Below are positions 58,779 through 64,000 of a DNA stretch of 64,000 bases, one piece after another. Below the pieces are notes generated by a model. That model saw nothing but the letters and a program-made list of their open reading frames with translations. It was not told where the DNA came from and did no database searches. Both the position numbers and the translations under genes were made by a program. The number at the start of each line of letters is the position of its first letter. Position 1 is the stretch's first letter. The stretch spans positions 165,562,967-165,626,966 of the forward strand of contig NC_133655.1 in the NCBI RefSeq assembly GCF_009905375.1, read 5' to 3'. Source of the DNA: Apium graveolens. Taxonomy: Eukaryota; Streptophyta; Magnoliopsida; Apiales; Apiaceae.

Positions 58779-59475
58779 CGGCGATCTTCGAGAAATCCTT
58801 GACGAATCTTCTATAGTATCCGGCCAATCCTAGAAAACTTCGCACTTCCGTAGGAGTCTTTGGCCTCTCCCAACTCATAACTGCCTCAATCTTTGCCGGA
58901 TCCACTTTAACTCCCTCATTTCCAATGACATGCCCCAAAAATTGAACTTCCTTTAACCAAAACTCACATTTGGTAAACTTGGCATACAACTTCTCTTGTC
59001 GGAGTATCTCCAATGCTATCCAGAGGTGCTTCTTATGTTCTTCTTCCGACTTAGAATAAATAAGGATGTCATCAATAAATACCATGACAAATTTGTCCAA
59101 ATACTTCTTAAATACCCGATTCATCAAATCCATAAATGCGGCCGGAGCGTTGGTCAGTCCAAACGGCATTACTAGGAATTCATAATTCCCATATCTGGTC
59201 CTGAATGCGGTCTTGGGAACATCTTCTTGTTTGATCTTTAATTGATGGTATCTCGATCTCAAGTCAATCTTTGAAAAGCATTTTGCTCCCTTCAACTGAT
59301 CAAAAAGGTCATCTATCCTTGGTAGCGGGTAGCGGTTCTTGATCGTTACCTTATTCAACTCCCGATAATCTATGCATAGACGCATACTCCCATCTTTCTT
59401 CTTTACAAACAGAACAGGTGCTCCCCATGGTGACGCACTTGGCCGTATCACTCCCTTATCCAACAATTCTTGTAG
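58779..59475 (-). pseudogene. Reverse transcriptase of element C
   Basis: Motifs in order: [110 protein letters not shown] and the catalytic [11 protein letters not shown]. Then [15 protein letters not shown] and [20 protein letters not shown]. The aspartates of KIDL and FIDD are present. RSRYHQ has R where most Ty3 elements have G. In frame with Gag-PR, separated by a TAG at 59476-59478; lost frame at 58778. Confidence 0.85.
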
Positions 59476-60258
59476 CTAGCTCGCCAACTCTTTCATTTCT
59501 GCTGGTGCCATCCTATATGGTGCCTTTGAAACTGGTTCCATTCCTGGAGCAAGGTTGATCTCGAACTCGATTTGTCGATCTGGTGGTAAGCCTGGTAGTT
59601 CACCGGGAAACACATTCGGGAACTCGTTAACTACAGGGATATCTGCCATGCTGGGGTTGCCTTTTTCCGAATCTACTACATAAGCTAGGAACGACTCACA
59701 ACCTTTTCTAAGTAGCTTCTTAGCCTGAACAATTGTAAGAAATAGTTGCTCTTGCCTCTGCCCCTTAAATACTACCTTCTCTCCGCTCTTCGTCTTTATG
59801 TACACTCTCTTGGTCTTACAATTAATCTGAGCGTTATTCTCTCCTAACCAATCCATTCCTAAAATTATGTCAAACTCTCCCAACTTGAAGAGTATCAAGT
59901 CGGCTGAGAACTTATACCCCGAAATATCAATCTCACACTTTGGACAAAATTGATTCACAGGAATCTTCTCTTGGTTCGCAATTACCATATTTACTACCTC
60001 ACTCATAATCATTTTCTCACATTGAAGCTTATCAACAAAAAATTCTGATATGAAAGATCTTGTTGCTCCCGAATCAATCAATACTTTAGCTTTGACATTA
60101 TTGAGTAAAAGTGTACCTGCTATCACCTCCGAATTCTGTACAACATCCTTCATCTTCAAATTAAATGTCTTTGCTGTTGCTTGCGGGGTTGTTGTAGGTG
60201 GTGGAGGTAATGCCAATACCTCAGCTGGCACGCTTGTACTGGTACTTGCCACATTCAT
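59476..60258 (-). pseudogene. Protease of element C
   Basis: KAKVLIDSGATRSFISEFFV holds the aspartic protease triad D-S-G near 60075-60067. KFSADLILFKLGEFDIILGM and DWLGENNAQINCKTK follow, the flap and second hydrophobic half of retroviral-type proteases. The segment ends with EFPNVFPGELPGLPPDR and YRMAPAEMKELAS, which leads into RT. A TAG at 59476 replaces what is probably a glutamine codon. It would cut the polyprotein in the particle. Confidence 0.85.
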
Positions 60259-61371
60259 CAGAGCTTTGACTGGTCCGGTTGCCTTGCACTCCCTAGCTAT
60301 GTGTCCAGTCTTCCCACACTTGTAACACGTAACTCCTGGCTTCGGCATCTTGCACTCATTCGCCAAATGTCCCTTCTGATTGCACCTGTAGCATGTCATG
60401 CTCAGCTTATTACACACTCCGGGGTGCCATCTTCCGCAGTGCTTGCATTCTAGCCTCTGGAACCTGTTTTCTCCAACTTGCCCTTGGCTTGCCTGATTGT
60501 TCCCCTTCGATTCTTGCCTTTTACCCAAATTTCCTTTCTTTTGAAAATTTCCGCCCTTCTAGAAACCAATCCTCTTTACATTCCGATCTTGTGAACTTCC
60601 GGCTTCAGATTTTTCTCCATAAAATGGAACCTTCCTCTTCTTGTTATCCCTCTCTTTCCTCGACTGCATCCCATTATTCTCAATCAGAGCAGCTTTCTGT
60701 ACTACTCTCGCATAAGTTCCAAGCTCAAACATAGCCACCCTATCTCTGATCCAAGGCTCCAATCCTTGCTGAAATTTCTTTACTTTTTCCTCCTCAGTGC
60801 TGGTATACTTTGTCACAAACCTTGACAACTCAGTGAACTTCTTCTCATACTCCAATACAGTCATGTTCCCTTGCTTCAACTCAAGAAATTTTAGCTCCAT
60901 CTGATTCTGCATGTACTTAGGGTAATACTTGTCCAGAAATAACTTCTTAAATCTCTCCCAAGAAACCTGCTGAGTGACTTCCATAGCTTTTACTGATTCC
61001 CACCAATAGATGACTTCTCCCTTCTAGAAGTAAGTAGCATACGGCGTCTTCTGATCGTCTCCTAAATGTACCAACTCAAAAGCCCTTTCCATCTCCTTGA
61101 TCCATGTGTTAGCTATCACTGGATCAGTGGTATCATGAAATGCAGGTGGATTCACATTCTGAAAAGCCTTGAAAGTAACAATTTGTCTAGGTGGTACTGG
61201 TGGTTCAGGTGGTTGATGTGGCTCACGGTTATCTTGGTTTTCAATTCGTTGTCGAAGAGTTAGTTGTTGTTGAGCTATAACATTGGTTTGCTGTTGCAAA
61301 GTTTCCAGTAGTCGAAGAATATTTGGGTCTGTGGTGGATGTGGTTGTTGGGTTCTTCTTTTTGGGAGGCAT
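60259..61371 (-). pseudogene. Gag of element C
   Basis: ATG at 61371 (MPPKKKNPTTTSTTDPN). A glutamine-rich stretch, then FKAFQNVNPPAFHDTTDP, IANTWIKEMERAFELVHLGD, a TAG at 61024-61026, YWWESVKAMEVTQQVSWERF, LDKYYPKYMQNQMELKFLEL, KQGNMTVLEYEKKFTELSRF, and a TAG at 60559-60561. The nucleocapsid part has CKHCGRWHPGVC, a variant knuckle, then two CCHC knuckles CYRCNQKGHLANEC and CYKCGKTGHIAREC. All in one frame with protease and RT. Gag builds the particle and packages the RNA. Confidence 0.85.
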
Positions 61372-61716
61372 AATCCTAAAATAAGAGTTATGTCAAAACA
61401 AATATGAATGATAAAATGATTCGAGGGTATCGCATGGCATTCTTATTTACATATGGGGTCAAGTTTCCAAATTAAGCAGATATGATGATGCATATAAAAA
61501 CGTAAAATAACAGTTGAGAGCAAATGGAACAATAGAACATAATTATTGAAATTTTAAAGGTCACAATACATAGGATTGGGACAAAGTCTGATTCTAGGAA
61601 TAACAGGCTTATTTAAAGGAAACAACGGAAACAACTAGGGATTCCACTGAGTCTGATAGTACAACAATATGAAAGGTAAATGGAAAGAACTAAGGCTCCA
61701 CTCCATCTGAATGGGG
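61372..61716 (-). other. Leader of element C between the upstream ORF and gag
   Basis: About 345 bases without coding potential, AT-richer than the flanking frames. Nothing further recognised. Confidence 0.5.
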
Positions 61717-62004
61717 CTAGGTAGTCTTTTCCTCTCGAAGCGTCTTCACAATGCTCTGGAGCTCATCTTCCACCATCTGAATGACATACTGGCCGGTACG
61801 GTCCCGGTGCGCTGACATCTCCTCGAGCTTAATGTTGACGTACTGAACCAAGGTCTCAAGTCTCGCAGTCATCTGCTCCTTGGGCTTCCCTTCGTAATTT
61901 CAGCTGTCCGGATACACGTTCTTCAGTCGGTCTATCAGTCGGTCATACTTGCCCTGAAGCATGTCAAACTCGCACCTCAACTCAGCATACACTGTGAAAG
62001 CAAT
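61717..62004 (-). pseudogene. Upstream ORF in the leader of element C, cut by F
   Basis: One frame from the F junction: IAFTVYAELRCEFDMLQGKY, DRLIDRLKNVYPDS, a TGA at 61900-61902 (probably a former W), NYEGKPKEQMTARLETLVQY, VNIKLEEMSAHRDRTGQYVI, QMVEDELQSIVKTLREEKTT, and a TAG at 61717. The composition is protein-like, charged and probably coiled-coil, with better codon use than non-coding leader. The start is lost behind F. Extra ORFs before gag are known in some plant Ty3 elements. I do not recognise this one. Confidence 0.5.
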
Positions 62005-63562
62005 TGTGGCACCCTCCAAACCCGGGTCAGAAGTTTGGGGTCCACACACACATCTTAATTATAACCTGCTTATAACAATAATAAAGATAATAATAATATA
62101 TGCAATGACCCTACTTACCAACCACCACGGACCGCAACAGGTTAAAGTATGCATACAAGCCAAACACACTAATATATTACAAACCGTTCAAATCCCAACT
62201 ATTTCAAATTCAAACTGAGTATTAAACATTATTACAAACTTTTACAAACTTAAATTATTCCAAAAGAAGCCTACTAGCTCAGCTTTCTCAACCTGAACCC
62301 CTAGCTCTCGCGCTGGACTGGGGATCCACTTTACCAACTGGTTCCTTTTTAACTGGAAAGAATATAAACAACATCGCACAAATGAGCTAACTAGCTCAGC
62401 AAGTCACAATGACAAAACTGAGAATAATGATCATTAGGTGAATATGGTTATGATATCAAGTGAACAATGGATTATGATTTACAATTGGATATTATACTTT
62501 TAATTTAAAACCAAGGTTAGGCTGCTGATCAGTCACGCACTAACCCCGAGCAAGGCACACAGCATTGCTCTAACTACTGGATCCAAGGCACACATTGGCC
62601 TAACTTGACCATTATATGGTCTGACCACGAATCTGGTCCACAATTTTATAAAAACAATCCAATTCTAACATAATAACAGAGTATGCAATATTAAACAATA
62701 ACCGAAATCATTAACAACAATAAATGTTTAACAATGAAAGGGTTTCAATCCTTGTAAGGATCAATAAGGCAATTTAAAAGCTTGGATGCTGGGTAATGAA
62801 AGAATTGGATAACAAAGGAATCAACGTTTCAAGGTTTCAAGGATTCGGTCTTTCAAAGTATAAGATACCATGGGTTGAGTATATAATAGTTCATTTCAGT
62901 GTTTGGTATTTAGTTTGTATGTATTTGTAGAGTAGTATCGTAGATTTATGGTTCTTGTTTGGGTATACAATAATCAATGGATTAGAAAGAATATGATTCA
63001 TGGCTCAAGGACAATAACTGAAATCAGGATTTAGGTTTCTGTGCTTCAAAGCACTTGCAATATCACAGGATTATCAAGTACTACAATATCTCGAGAAAGT
63101 TCAGAACACTTGCCTGACATTAGCTTACTACACTGCACTCGTTTCCAATCACAACCGTCTTACTCTTCAACTATCTGTTTCCCTTTCTTACGTCTTGCCT
63201 CTTCTGCTCACATATCATAAGCATCTATCAATAATTTACTCATGGAATTCTATACAACACATACTTCTATCTACCCTTCGTTTTACCCAAATCCGATTAA
63301 CGGATTGAAAGTTATGCAATAATCAAGTAAACACCGAATATATAGACCGATAGTCAATTAACAAGTCACATGTAGCATATAATACATCACGTAATCAATG
63401 ATATATTATTTATAAAGAAGTCTCGGGTCATAAATAGGCTTTCTGGTATTTAAAATGATTTTTAAAACATTTTTCGGAATTAAAACGGGTCGTTGGATCA
63501 ATTTTGGGTTAATAAACAGGGTTCGGTTGGCCCATTCTGGCTCCGAAATAATTTTAGAATAA
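62005..63562 (-). repeat. 3' LTR of element F, truncated
   Basis: Matches about 7400-9045 of A and 42841 onward of B. It includes the conserved stretch 62511-62643 (CTGCTGATCAGTCACGCACT) and the AGCTAACTAGCTCAGCAAGT word near 62385. Ends abruptly at about 63562 where integrase coding begins. Confidence 0.75.
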
Positions 63563-64000
63563 TTATCGATCAGATACAATAGACACTGGAACTCCATGAC
63601 GAACTACGATCTCTTTCAAGTACATATGAACTAACTTGTCGAGCGAAAATCGTTCATTTATAGGCAGAAAATGAGCTGACTTGGTAAGTCTATCTACTAT
63701 AACCCAAATGGCATCATGATTAGTCCTTGTCCTTGGTAATCCAACTATGAAATCCATGGTAATATGTTCCCACTTCCATTCTGGAATCTCCAATGGTTGT
63801 AGCAATCCGCTTGGTCTCTGATGCTCTGCTTTAACTCTGACAGGTATAGCATTTGCTAATCCATTCCGCAATTTCCCTCTTCATATCTGGCCACCAATAA
63901 TTCTTCTTTAAATCTCTGTACATTTTGGTAATCCCTGGATGGATGGAATATCTTGAACTATGTGCCTCTTGTAAAATTTCATTTTTCAGCTCCGTCACTG
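63563..64000 (-). pseudogene. Integrase fragment of element F
   Basis: From the window edge: [52 protein letters not shown]. Then a frameshift (CAGAGTTAAAG, near 63834-63842) and [88 protein letters not shown]. It then runs into LTR sequence. It holds the zinc-binding part and the first two acids of DDE. Far better kept than the integrase of A or B, with a single lesion in about 145 codons. Confidence 0.8.

Larger units (their letters stand above)
39933..62004 (-). mobile_element. Element C: Tekay/Del-type Ty3/gypsy chromovirus, split by B
   Basis: Minus strand. 3' LTR in two pieces (56726-55753 and 42840-39933), polypurine tract, a complete ordered coding set Gag-PR-RT-RNase H-IN with chromodomain-like tail (61371-56761), and a leader with an upstream ORF. 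The leader is cut at 62004 by element F, so the 5' LTR is beyond the window. The order RT before IN defines Ty3. The closing chromodomain-like motif (VKVLWRNPKVEEST) and LTRs near 3.9 kb fit the Tekay/Del clade. At least six stops and two frameshifts make it inactive. Confidence 0.85.
62005..64000 (-). mobile_element. Element F: A/B-family element, deleted between integrase and LTR
   Basis: On the plus strand it starts TGTGGCACCCTCCAAACCCGG within C's leader. About 1.56 kb of LTR (the 3' part) is joined directly to the middle of an integrase frame on the same strand. The integrase end, the polypurine tract and the front of the 3' LTR are missing. It continues past the window. The LTR is the same family as A and B. 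Confidence 0.7.

Noticed and set aside
39933..63562. Treating 39933-42840 and 62005-63562 as the two LTRs of one element C.
   Set aside because: The termini differ (TGTCACGCCCCC against TGTGGCACCCTCC), the second is followed by integrase sequence on its far side, and no primer site lies next to it. It is a separate element, F, in C's leader.

Overview
This is plant nuclear DNA: AT-rich, intergenic, and built almost entirely from LTR retrotransposons inserted into one another. I see no host protein gene, no rRNA or tRNA gene, no CRISPR array and no bacterial feature. The element families (SIRE/Maximus-type Ty1/copia, Tekay/Del-type Ty3/gypsy with LTRs of about 3.5-3.9 kb, Athila, and a Tat/Retand-like tail) point to a large eudicot genome. 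Wording of the SIRE extra proteins reminds me of Apiaceae, but that is a weak inference.

Left nest (1-27480), reading from youngest to oldest insertion. Element A (Tekay-like, + strand, 1-9045) is a 3' LTR plus a badly decayed internal region; it sits inside an extra ORF of copia element G (- strand, 9046-21210). G carries two extra promoter-driven ORFs behind its RNase H and a 2.7 kb tandem duplication of gag-end/protease/integrase. G's 5' LTR sits inside the extra ORF of copia element H (+ strand, 21211-22859), which is the same family in the opposite direction. H sits in the antisense ORF of a Tat/Retand-like Ty3 element I (22860-25688). I lies in a partial Ty3 LTR J (25689-27480). From 27481 to 30881 is AT-rich sequence without genes and with one possible tRNA-derived SINE.

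Right nest (30882-64000). A SIRE-type copia element D (LTR, primer site and gag) was hit twice. Athila-like gag-protease-only element E (32767-39645) split its gag, and Tekay element C (- strand, 39933-62004) cut the gag again after the zinc knuckle. C has a full but stop-ridden Gag-PR-RT-RNaseH-IN-chromodomain coding region. C in turn received element B (42841-55752) inside its 3' LTR, with a TGCAA target duplication, and element F (62005 to the window end) inside its leader.

A, B and F belong to one LTR family (ends ...GGCGCCACA). A and B share the same ancient lesions in protease, RT and RNase H, yet B's two 3.5 kb LTRs are almost identical. B therefore seems to have moved recently with a pol that was already dead, presumably using enzymes of another element. 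This trans-mobilised, non-autonomous family is the strongest biological point of the window. Next are the tandemly duplicated pol of G, the promoter-bearing extra ORFs of G and I, and the gag-protease-only Athila derivative E.
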